Shown here: positions 36,801-47,100 of the stretch, piece after piece
Position numbering within the stretch: position 1 is the stretch's first letter
How the letters are laid out: every line of letters starts with the position of its first letter
DNA from: Cotesia glomerata
Lineage: Eukaryota; Arthropoda; Insecta; Hymenoptera; Braconidae
NCBI RefSeq assembly: GCF_020080835.1
Contig: NC_058167.1
Coordinates: 12,299,403-12,363,402, forward strand
DNA: 64,000 bases
Reading direction: 5' to 3'
The notes under the pieces: generated by a model
What the model was told of the DNA's origin: nothing
Seen by the model: only the letters and a program-made list of their open reading frames with translations
Database searches by the model: none
Program-made: the position numbers and the translations under genes

Positions 36801-37289
36801 AATAATCTTGGTGCATCTCTACTTGCGGGAATAAACTACCTCTATCGGCGGAAGTGGGCGTTGCGTTGCCGACTGACGGGCAGAACAACCGAACAAGTTG
36901 TAGTGTGTTTGTGCTGTTCTTGCTGTTCTTGCTGGTGAAGCTAGTGTAAGTGTAAGGCTACTCATCATGTCCTGCTTTTTCTTCGGCTTACCTGACGTAC
37001 ACCTAGAACACAGGGTAATTAACGATTTAACAGACACGCTGGATGAGCATCAACGTTCTGTGTTGTATGTTCTATCGGATCTCGGTCCGGCATCGGTTAA
37101 CTAACTAGTTATTAAGCTCACCTAAACCGGAATAAAAGTTCCGCGCTGTGCTGAAATGGGGAACTAATAGTTTACTTCTTTGTTCAACGATCATTTTTGT
37201 TAGGTGGCTGATTCATTAGAATAATGATTGCATTAGAATTTTTAGATAAAATGAAATTCCAAGTTATGATTTTAATAATTTTCTTTGTT
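33894..37289. other. Intergenic stretch, no gene seen
   Basis: Complex islands lie at 33940-34440, 36040-36480 and 36800-37160, separated by low-complexity A/T sequence. The minus ORF 36819-37037 (72 codons) has a few coding-like features but no recognisable motif, and the plus strand is equally plausible as non-coding. AAT-type microsatellite sequence is at 36610-36660. Confidence 0.45.
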
Positions 37290-37535
37290 TCAAAAAATAT
37301 TTGTTAATAGTTAACAAATCATTTATTAAAGACCACTTTTTAGTATTAAATAAATATTTCTTAATATTTAAAATGATTTGTTTGTATTTAATAAATCTGA
37401 TATTCATATATTAAATATTAATAAATTTTTTTAAATACTAAGAAATCTTTATTAAAGACTAAAAAGTAGTCTCTAATAAATGATTTGTTAATATTAACAA
37501 ATACTTTTAAATATAAATAAATCCTTTTATCAGTG
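37290..37535 (+). mobile_element. Family G MITE, left end missing
   Basis: Aligns with the complete element at 54474-54744 and ends ATCCTTTTATCAGTG before TA (37536-37537). The left CACTGATAG end is not present. The interior contains the self-complementary AACAAATCATTTATTAAAG and TAATAAATGATTTGTTAA arms. Non-coding. Confidence 0.65.
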
Positions 37536-37675
37536 TAATTTTTTTTTCCTGTCCTTTTTGCAAAGTTCTAAAAAATTTATATTTTCAAATTATTATTTTC
37601 CTCTTTTTTAATTCGACGAATCTAGCTTTTATAAATTTGACATTAAACTGTAATTTTTCAATTTTTGTGTGGACT

Positions 37676-38030
37676 GATCTGGTTATATATAATCATACCA
37701 GGCTATATATAAAAATTCGAAAATAATTGCAGATAATTTATAATTTTTTTTTTAGAAATGTATAAGTACAATTAACATATTTTATTAAAAAAATTAGTTT
37801 AGTAATTGATTAAACAAAAAATCAATATAAAAGCATCAAAAAATAATTTTCATTTTAGAACTTAAGTATCTCAAACTTACCTCTCTTGAAGCGAGACGAT
37901 TTAGCAACCATGCGCCACCTGTTGGATATTTTTAATACTAACTTTAGTCAAAAAATTATAAATGGACATATCAATTCACATCAGACTATATATGGTCGGA
38001 TAAAATTTATTTTTATGGCCTTCAAAGCTT
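37676..38030 (+). mobile_element. Family D repeat, plus copy
   Basis: One of the more complete copies. ATATATAATCATACCAGGC is followed by AGTTTAGTAATTGATTAAAC, the arm CTTACCTCTCTTGAAGCGAG, and CATGCGCCACCTGTTGG (37909-37925). The order matches, in reverse, the copy that ends at about 53330. The minus strand of the last block, CCAACAGGTGGCGCATG, fits a CTCF core well. Confidence 0.6.
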
Positions 38031-39268
38031 TATCTCGTCATTAATATTTATCCAAAGAAAACAGAGATGCATTAGCGCGTAAATTACTCTAAATACTGTA
38101 CAAGACCTTAAAACTCATGCCGGCAAAAAATAAATGAAGACAAGCGAAAGAGGATAAACTTAAAGAAGGAGGCGCCTCGATCCTAATGACTTTATAATGC
38201 CGTAATTCCTTAAAAAAATCCAGCGACTTAATTTTCCGTGTTTAATCATTAAATTTTAATGTTTTCTGGATCTGAATTATTATTTTAATGACGAGTGGCG
38301 ACTGGTAGAGCTCACCTTGACACACTTACACCCGAATACATTTAGCAGCACTAATGTCTGCGTCTGATGTGTATGATCATCAGCATCAACATCAACATAG
38401 GGCAATTGCTCGGTGGCCTTCCTCTTGCTGTAGTTATTTTTATTTCGTTGTTAAAGTCTCAGTTTGATTTTATGTCGGCGGGTTTATTCGTGCACGTAGT
38501 AGGTACAGATAATGACTAACTTTCGACGTGCTAAGTTCATCAGCCGTAAGTTGTAAGTTTCTGTTAAACTCGGATAGTAACTAATAACTAATAACTAATA
38601 ACTTAACATTTCACGCACGCACATCTCTCCTGTTATTTACGGATGAAATAGATGGAGATATATTGCTGTATTAGCATTTAGGTACTATCTTGGTGTTAGT
38701 GGTTATTGTTATTGTTTGCAAGTCGGCTTTTAACTCCGAAGGTGCATGATACTGCGTACTGCGTGCAAGACTCTGTTACATTGTGACTCGACACCTTTTC
38801 TTGCCGGAAGTTTCACACGAATCATTATATCCATACAATTTGATGATGTACATCCTTGTAACGAATTACCGATTTTAACTTTTTATCAAGTCTGACTATT
38901 GACTACAGGCCTTTAAGGCCTTTCATGTTAGGATTTTATTGCGGTGACATGAACCCGGCTCTTGTATATAAGAGAAAAGTAACGTTGCTTGGAATTCAAT
39001 TTCATTTTAGAAATAAAAAATTTAATCTACATGCCTCATTGCAAATTCTTCAGAAAGAATTTTTGAAATTGGTTAATTTGTTCAGTAAAAAATGCTAAAA
39101 CTTTTTTTATTATCATTTATTGCACGCCTCATAAGCGAAGTGTTATTCTCGACATTTCAAAAAAGCAGTTTTCTTGAAACTGAAATTGATTTTTTTTTAT
39201 TTATATTGTACTTAAGGTTAATATGAGTGTATTTATATCAAGTCAAATAATTTATCAGGCACATAAAA
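38031..39268. other. Intergenic island
   Basis: Comparatively complex sequence, with a short AACTAAT tandem at about 38577-38600. No coding sequence was recognised. Confidence 0.45.
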
Positions 39269-39527
39269 TACAGTAGCGCTCAAAAGTATTTTGACAACAT
39301 TATGCGTTAGTTTTTTTCAACAATGTCAAAATACTTTTGAGCAACTATTTTCCTAATATTTTAAAAATTAAACTTTCTTTTGTTACAAACAAGAACCACT
39401 TTGACACTATTCTGTAGATTATTCAAAAGATATATTAAAAAAATAAATAAATGATTATTGTGTTTTATATTTATTTTTAATTAAACCATTAAATATATTT
39501 GTCAAAATACTTTTGAGCGCTACTGTA
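39269..39527. mobile_element. Tc1/mariner-like MITE
   Basis: The 255-bp element 39271-39525 has terminal inverted repeats CAGTAGCGCTCAAAAGTATT and its exact complement, and is flanked by TA on both sides. A further inner copy of the arm (TCAAAATACTTTTGAGC, 39326-39342) makes a small hairpin at the left. TA target and CAGT ends fit the Tc1/mariner superfamily. No transposase. Confidence 0.85.
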
Positions 39528-41639
39528 TATTTCAATAACGATTATTTTGTTTAACATAGTAAATAATAACATTAAAAATGATCTTTTCTGGACGTCCGTG
39601 TGTCTGTGTTTATGGATTGGTGTATGTGGCAGGGAAATTGGTCGAAAAAATGATCGTACCGGAATAATTTTTTTTTTATTATCTAAAGTAACACCCGATG
39701 GACTTTCTCAATTAATATGAACGTTTAATTCACTGTCGTTCAATTATTATTTATAAAAAACTAATATATGGCTGTGTATTTTTTTGTATATCTATCTATA
39801 CATTTTATCGTAGTATTTTTTCCTCATCTTAGAATTATGACGCCACTAAACCACAGAAGAGTTTTCTGTTTTTTATTATTTTGCTTTTTATATTTTATTT
39901 TAATCAATTTTATTGTGAAAAATGAGATTATGAGGCGTGCACTTTTGGATTTTCAAAACTTTTGTCAATTTTCGTCAAATTCTGTATTTTTTATGATCAT
40001 TTTAAAACTTTTGAACGACTTTTTTTTTTTAATTACTTTATTGCCTTTTATAAATAATTTTTTATATGTAAGAAAAAATTTCATCTCATTTTTTTGGTTA
40101 ACTTTACTTTCACATTAGAAATTTCTTTTAATTATTGTAATTTTTTATCAAAAAAATTTTTTTTTCTCAAAAATATGTGTTGAAATATTAAAAATAAATT
40201 GATAAAATATAAAACTACACTATAAAAATTTGTAAATGCATATTATTAATAAAAAAAAAAATCTTATTATCAAATAAGATTAAAAAAATAATTGTTAGTC
40301 GTTTTTTCTTTTTTCCAAAATTTGATCACAGTTTTAATAAAATTTCTTATAAAAATAAAAAACAGCATCTCGCGAATTGATATCGTAGTGTAGTATATAT
40401 TTACTTCGACGAATCAGAAATTCGGGCAATGGATCGCGTGATTTATAAGAGCGGTAACGCAAATATCCTGTAACTCGGGCCAAATTGTTCCGGCTAACAT
40501 TTGCCCTCGTATTGCTCCGTGTGTAAGCGATTATATATAAGTAAGTATGAATGCTAGCTACCCTGTAGAAAGGAAAGAATCACTCAACGCTCCTGAGGGG
40601 ATTGCAGTTTATGGTTAATATGTATATATATGAACTATGATGCTCCTGCGGGGCAATTTGAATTAATTTTTGATAAGCTCGACATGAACTTTTGTGTATC
40701 GAGGCAAAATTATGTTTGTAATGTAAATAAATTTTCTGTAATAATTCTAATAATCACAATGATAATACTAATAATAATAATGATAATGTATAAATGTTAC
40801 TAATATGAAAATAATTGAGAAATGCAATGGCATACTTTTCGTAATGTTTTCTGAGAAATTGATTCAAGATTTTTTTTTTTAATAAATGCCTATATAATTT
40901 TATAAAGGAAAGGTAAAAGAAAAAAAATTTTTAATAATAAAAAAAAAAAGAAACATTTGCTCAGTACAAGAGTTTTAGTTGTTTATTTTCGTCCACGGGA
41001 GTTTATTTACATGGGTAAAACAGCTTGCATATAGCGATCCATCGAAATAGCTAATACAGTTTTTTGTTTCATTTCAAAAACACAAGCAGTTTAACAATAC
41101 ATAATTAATTAATCATCCAATTAATTAATAACATTCAACTCTACACTATACTTCCGTAATAGCAATAATTATTTATATATATAACGTATGCTGAGAATTG
41201 CCAATAATCTACATATAAATTATCTCTCTACAGATTACATCTCGGCACGTTATTAACAATTCTCAGGTACGGACAACATTCTGTTATCTTCAAATAATCA
41301 ATAATGATAATAATAGTAATAATAAAAATGATTATTATTATAATAATAATAATAATAAAGAGAAAAAACATAAATAACAATAATAACAATAATATTTATA
41401 TTAATAATAATGATAATAATAATAATAAAAATTAATCACCATTGATATTAAATATAATACAGCTTATTATACACAATTGAGACTATTTATATTTGCACAT
41501 AACTCACATCTCAATTTTATTATAAATAAAGTATTTAAAATAACAAAATAAATCAATTTATTCATACACTAAGTGTCAATTTTTTAAATTAAACATTTTT
41601 TTCTCTGGTAATTTTTTTTTAGTCGCAGTTGAAAATTTT
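39528..41639. other. Intergenic stretch, no gene seen
   Basis: Low-complexity A/T sequence. The longest ORF, 39768-40118 (116 codons, plus), is a run of F/L/I/N codons from T-rich sequence and is not called. A complex island lies at 40370-40700. A degenerate AAT/AAC microsatellite covers 41300-41435. Confidence 0.5.
41300..41435. repeat. AAT/AAC microsatellite
   Basis: Interrupted runs of AATAAT and AACAAT units with several single-base changes. Likely length-variable. Confidence 0.8.
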
Positions 41640-42150
41640 TAGGACATTTTTATAATAATTATATTTTATCACACAAAAATTAGTTTTGCAATTGATTAAA
41701 TTATAAATCATCGTCAGATGAGCTTCTTAAAAGAATCATTAAATTGATTATCCCGTTAGAAATTAAGTAAGTCAAACTTAACTCTCTTGTAGCGAGACGA
41801 TTCGGCGATCGTGCGCCATCTGTCGGAGGTTTCAAGTACTAACTTTTGTAAAAAAATTATATAAAAGCAGATATGATCATATTTGGTATGGTACAGGCAT
41901 ATCAAGTCATACTAAGCTATATCAAGCCATATATATCATGATTTATGGCCTGATATGGCTAATTTTCCTCTAAGGAGATATACAACATATCAAAGATGTA
42001 TAAAAAATTATATATGTACTTATTAAATTATATTATGCCATATCAGAAAATTTTTTTTGTTGGCTGATATGGCAAATTTTTATATCAGTCCATATTAAAA
42101 ATTACATATGGGCAGAGATTAGTTTTTATATATCCTTACACGACTTTATA

Positions 42151-42389
42151 GATCAACTTTCTAATTAGCAAATTGTCTAACTCTATTTTAGAGAATTTTC
42201 CATTTGTACGAAAAAACAATTAGTTCAAAATTTATTATCACTTTAAAAAATAATTTAATATCTAATAGAGTTATAATATTTTGGTTTGGATCATTCAAAT
42301 AATTTATAATTAGGCTATTGCTACATCAAAATGTTAAAAAATCATTCTAAAAAATAAGGAGTTAGATCAATTGCTAATTAGACCGTCGA
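42151..42389 (+). mobile_element. Family C MITE, TA target
   Basis: The right end, AATTGCTAATTAGACCGTCGA, is followed by TA. The left end is slightly decayed (ATCAACTTTCTAATTAGC) and is preceded by TA. It aligns along its length with 58232-58480. The inverted ends share the CTAATTAGCAA word. Tc1/mariner-type target; non-coding. Confidence 0.75.
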
Positions 42390-42484
42390 TATTAATATAT
42401 GATCTAATGCGGTCTATTTTTGTATCAGGACATATGTGAACACATTAAATTTTCTAACATATTTGGCCATATATTAAGGATATA

Positions 42485-42919
42485 CACTGAGAAAAAAAGT
42501 ACTACTCTTGAGAGAAATTTTCTTGTCACAAGAATATATATTCTTGATAATTTTCAATTTTTGATGATATGTCATTTATTATTTTTGTTTATAGAGCGCC
42601 TGAGGAAGCAATAAACTATTGAAAAACGTTGCGATAAACAAGAAGTATTAATTTATTTACCCGCTCCAATAATTATCCTCTGATGAGTCGTAATAGTAAA
42701 AATTTTCAATAATATATTTTCTTGTCTCAAGAATTGATCGAATTATTTTTTGTTTAATTCAAGTGAACCTATTCGTTTGTTAATCTATCAAAATTAATAC
42801 CAAAATTTTATTATCATGATAGATGTTGATATTCTTTTGTCAAAAAACAAAAAATTTAGTTTATACGATTCTTGAGCCAAGAAATTTTTTTCTGGACAAA
42901 AATTTTTTTTTTCTCAGTG
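42485..42919. mobile_element. TIR element CACTGAGAAAAAAA, TA target
   Basis: A 435-bp element that starts CACTGAGAAAAAAAG and ends TTTTTTTTCTCAGTG, with TA on both sides (42483-42484 and 42920-42921). The interior is TTCTTG/CAAGAA words like family A and the other TTCTTGA repeats, which links those to this TA-target class. ATATGGCC sequence of family D continues on both sides. Confidence 0.7.
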
Positions 42920-42960
42920 TATATGGCCACATTAGAAAATTATTTCACGGATTGATGAAA

Positions 42961-43142
42961 AATAACAAAAATTATTTTGTTGACCAATTAAATTTTTTTA
43001 AAAATGAATAAATCTTTTAAATGTATCCCAAAATTTTCAACTGCGAGCTTTTTTAATATAACATTTAATTACAAAACAAGTAAACCAATGACAATGACAA
43101 TGAAGATGAAAATGATGTGATGATTTACAAGATAGTCGATGA
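42961..43142 (-). other. 3' flank or 3' UTR of the T-box gene
   Basis: The bases after the stop codon on the minus strand. No AATAAA is seen close to the stop on that strand. The nearest AATAAA matches are about 490 bases further on (TTTATT near 42654 on the plus strand), inside the TA-target element, so the poly(A) site cannot be placed. Confidence 0.4.
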
Positions 43143-43731
43143 CTACGAGGGTGATAAATCCTGTGCTTCGCGGTAAAGACTATCGGTGGGTGAAGGCGTA
43201 GCTCTCCTGGAAGCTGAGGGAGAAGGTGCTGAAGGGACGGAAGGTTTTCGTCCGGCGATGCCACTCGGATATGGGGAAAATCTGTGATGAGCTAGCGCGA
43301 GAGCCGAGGGGTAGATCGGCCGCGGGGCCGCGGGACCTGGGGGAGGACTTTGCTGGGAACTGGAGGCCGCGAGTTGCTGCTGTTGGTGGTGGTGGGCCGC
43401 TGCGAAAAGCGTTGGTCCCAGAGATGAGGCCCACCAGAGGTGACCTAACTGTTGCTGCTGTTGTTGTTGCTGGTGTTGCTGCTGCTGGTGGCTAGATCCC
43501 GCGACTGTCGAGGCACTTGGGTACACCAGAGCTGGACTTACCAGCTGGGCGTAAGGACCCACCGCCGCGGCTGCAGCAGCTCTCAGGAGAATCTGCGATC
43601 TCGCTGCCCAGAGAGCTTTTTCCTCCAGGCTCAAGTTGTTCGCGCCGCTTTGAAGCTGCTCCATCTCGAAGGGAAATCGGTGGGGAAATCTCATCGACTG
43701 TTGCTCCGCTAACATTGACTCCATCGTTTCC
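43143..43731 (-). CDS. H15: T-box gene, last coding exon
   Basis: The acceptor TTTCCCTTTCAG precedes 43731. The first base completes the codon split by the previous intron (AG|G, Arg), giving DFERETMESMLAEQQ. The stop TAG is at 43143-43145. It encodes about 195 residues of low-complexity C-terminal region: a six-Ala run, an HQQQQHQQQQQQQQ tract, an HHHQQQQ tract, a Pro/Ser stretch, ALALAHHRFSPYPSG and a Ser/Pro-rich end. Such regions act in transcriptional control in this family and have no fold I can name. It is GC-rich against its surroundings, and the opposite-strand ORFs (43226-43735) are shadows of it. Confidence 0.93.
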
Positions 43732-46700
43732 CTGAAAGGGAAACTGCTCGATTATGCTTTTGGTTTTCAAATTTTTTGTTAGAAAAACCACAGGATTTTT
43801 TTTTTTCAAATTTAATTTTTTTTTTAAATAATAAAATACAAAAAATTGAAAAAAAAATTCTTTTGTCAAAAAAATTCAGGAGAGAATCTGGTTCAGAAAT
43901 TTATAAAAATTAAAATTTTTTTTTCATATTTTCAAATTTGAATTCAATTATTTTTGTTCAAATTTGATTTTTTTTAAATAATAAAATGCAAAAAATTGAA
44001 AAAAAAATTCAGGAGAAAATCTGGTTCAGAAATTTTTAAAAATCAAAATTTTCTTTTATATTTTCAAATTTGGATTCAATTTTCAAGACAGTTAACATAA
44101 TATTTCAAGTGAACTTTCTACTGAACTAATTTAGATAAAATTTTGTGTAAATCTCTTTTGTACATTCTTTTATCGTCCAAACTAGATTTTTAAAAAGAAT
44201 TTTTAATATTTTTTAAAAATTCGACATAGAAAAAAACATCTTTCTCTTCAAAACTCCGTCATTTTGCGAATAAAAAATTTTTTTTTCTTAATTCGGATGA
44301 TAACTTCAACTTTCCTGATTAAAAATTTATATTTCTTTTTATTTCAAATAACTAGAAAAGTCAGAACGGTATCAACAAAAGCGCGCTATTTTTTTTAAGT
44401 CTCTCTACAATATCAATTGATAAAAAAACATTAATTTATAGTAAAATATACAAGGAAAAAAAAACTCGAAAAATTACATTATAAATAGTAATAAGTGTCT
44501 CGTCGTATTAAAAACTATAAAAATTACAGTTCAAAATAACATTTTTCTAAATTTAAACTTTGAATGTTAATTTTCAGAGCTTTCAATGTAAATATTACAC
44601 TCTACAATGTAATTCTTATAAAATCTGTAATAATTACAATTTTTGTTTTTTTTTTTTTTTTTTTTTTTTTTTAGCGAAATGTATTTATAATGCATTTAAT
44701 TTTGTTTACAGGCTACAAAAGGCGCCACCTACTAACGATCTATTTAACTATTATGACAGCTTTTAAATTATTAAAATTTTATGCAAGAGTGTAATATATA
44801 TCGCAAATAAATTAAATAAAATTGACATATCTTTAATAAATTTAACAAAAATTGTTATTTATAATTCAATGGAGCGTTTGATTGTGTAACTAAGTGAAAG
44901 GAGGTTTAAGCTATGAGTGAGGTTGAGCTAACGAGCAGATCGTGTGTGTCTACACACGAGTACTGAGACAGTTTTATATATTCATTTTTTTTTATGTTAT
45001 TTAATGATATAATCGTTTGTTATTTTATTTTGATATTGTGTAAAATATTATAATTAACAAGGAGAGACTAGTTTTGAATTAATTCGGAAAATTCAAATAA
45101 AAATAAAAATAAAATAGAAGTAATTCTGTCAATAATGAGACTAAGACTCACCTCTCGAAATCCGTGAGACGTGAAGAGTCCCGGAAGCCCTTTGCGAACG
45201 GATTACTGTCTATCTTCAGTTTCGTTATCTGAAAGCAGTAAAAAGATTGATTGACATTACCAACTGGCTTGCACACTCGAGAAAAAATACTACCAGCAAA
45301 ATAAAGCAGCCTTAAAATAGGGAGGGTAAAATAGAAATAAAATCGTCGCGTTTTATTGCCCGTGCAATTCTCTCAAGTCTCTATACGCTACATACATATA
45401 CATTGACACAGCACATAAAAAGATGAAGCTGATTTCTCGTCCTTGCAGGGTCCTCGTTATCGTCGGGTAGCTTGTCGAATGGGAATTCGTCCCGGAATTG
45501 TATTGTAGATCTGCGTCGCGACTAAATCAACGATCCGTATCGCTCAAAACTATGATCCAACGCCTCATAGAAATTTTCTATACACCCACACTAACGATAA
45601 TAAATATAAAAATAATAAAATTGGCGATAAGAAAAATTTTTTTTGTAGAAATAAAAACAATTGATCATTTATTTTTTGCAATAAATATAATTTTAGGTAC
45701 AATATAAAATTTAAAAAATCAAAAAAATTTTTTTATAATTTTATTAAAACAAAAAAAAATTATTAGATTAATTTTATAATAATTAATTAATAATTTACTG
45801 TAAAAAATTAATTTTTTTGGATGGAAAATCAAGTTAAAATTCAGAAAAAAATTATTTTAATAAACTCGAAAAAATTTTTTTAAAAATTAAGTTGCATTAG
45901 AAATTTTTTAAAGGAGCCTTTCTTCGTTTTCTCACATAAAAATCCAATGAATCCAAAGCAATACATTGAAACACGTTCACATTAATACCCATCCCTAAAA
46001 TCGATCGGAAGTCAACGGCTCGTAAAATTAGAGGCAGGGTACACAACACCCGACAAAACAAAATCACAAAGTGGAAATTAGGATACCAAGATCTCCTTGT
46101 CCTGATAGACTGACACATACATATATACAACGTAATAGGGTGAATTGAGATTGCTCGATCGTTTCAATTATTACCAAGTGCAACAAATCTCTTTAGCCCT
46201 GTCATAGATATATCGTAATCACGATTACACTCTAGTTAAAACCCCTTTATATCTTTTTTATACACCGCTCTATATCTATATCTACATTTTTATTGGCCTT
46301 TTATCTCCTCTATTTATATCAGGCCTCTGGTAGTGTCGGAGATATAGATAGATAGATCTATACTTCAATCTAAAAGCGGAAAAGTTTAAGTATGGCTTAA
46401 TTACCATAATCAGTCTCACGAGTTTTTTCTTCAAGAAATTATTTTTCTTTTCAAGAATTTTAAATCTTTGATTCAAAGTAAAGTTTCTTAATGAGAAAAA
46501 CCAAAAAAAACTATTCTAAAATTTATTTAGTAGCCTTCACTGTATCCAATAAAATTTATAAAAAATTTGTTTGTTAAAGCGAGAAGATTCAACGATCACA
46601 CGCCATCTGTTGGAGATTTTTAATACTAAATTTGGCCAAAAAATTATATTTGAACATATAATGACCATATAAGGCCTAATATGGTCATGTGAAATTTTAT

Positions 46701-47027
46701 TAAGACGTATTAAATCAGATATGGTCATATATAACCTTATATTTCAATATATAACCTTATATATGGCTAATTTTAATATTAGGCCATATGTACCCATATT
46801 AAATTTTCTAATATGGCTATATGTAGTAAAATAAGAAAATTTTTTGATGAAAATAATAAAATTTTTTATTGAATTATTAAAATTTCTAAATGTCAAACAT
46901 TTTTTTATTTTCCCAATTGGATTATCTAAAGAATTTCTTGAATCACTTAAAATTACACTAAAAAAAAATTAAATCGATGTAAGAGGGAAATTTTCGAACA
47001 AAAAAAATCTTTTAAGAGCCTTTATGA

Positions 47028-47100
<73 letters not shown>

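Larger units (their letters stand above)
41640..42960 (+). mobile_element. Family D repeat broken by two MITEs
   Basis: The left part (41640-42150) carries AAAATTAGTTTTGCAATTG, the arm CTTAACTCTCTTGTAGCGAG, and CGTGCGCCATCTGTCGG (41810-41826). These are followed by many ATATGG/CCATAT words. Similar ATATGGCC words resume at 42395-42484 and again at 42920-42960, so the elements at 42151-42389 and 42485-42919 appear to have inserted into it. Borders are approximate. It lies just downstream of the T-box gene's stop codon. Confidence 0.6.
43732..45151 (-). other. T-box gene intron (1.4 kb)
   Basis: Phase 2 intron with donor GTGAGT (45146-45151 on the minus strand) and acceptor TTTCAG. It holds a two-copy tandem duplication (43795-44085), a truncated family B element and a poly(T) run. 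Confidence 0.85.

Noticed and set aside
36819..37037. 72-codon minus ORF as an extra exon
   Set aside because: It has a few GC-rich codons but no recognisable motif and no good acceptor and donor pair. It is also outside the T-box gene, whose stop is at 43143.
39768..40118. 116-codon plus ORF rich in Phe, Leu and Ile
   Set aside because: It is the translation of T-rich low-complexity DNA. It could mimic membrane segments, but the composition alone explains it.
43226..43735. Plus-strand ORFs opposite the last T-box exon, with Leu/Val/Gly-rich runs
   Set aside because: They are antisense readings of the CAG/CAA and Ala codons of the real exon.
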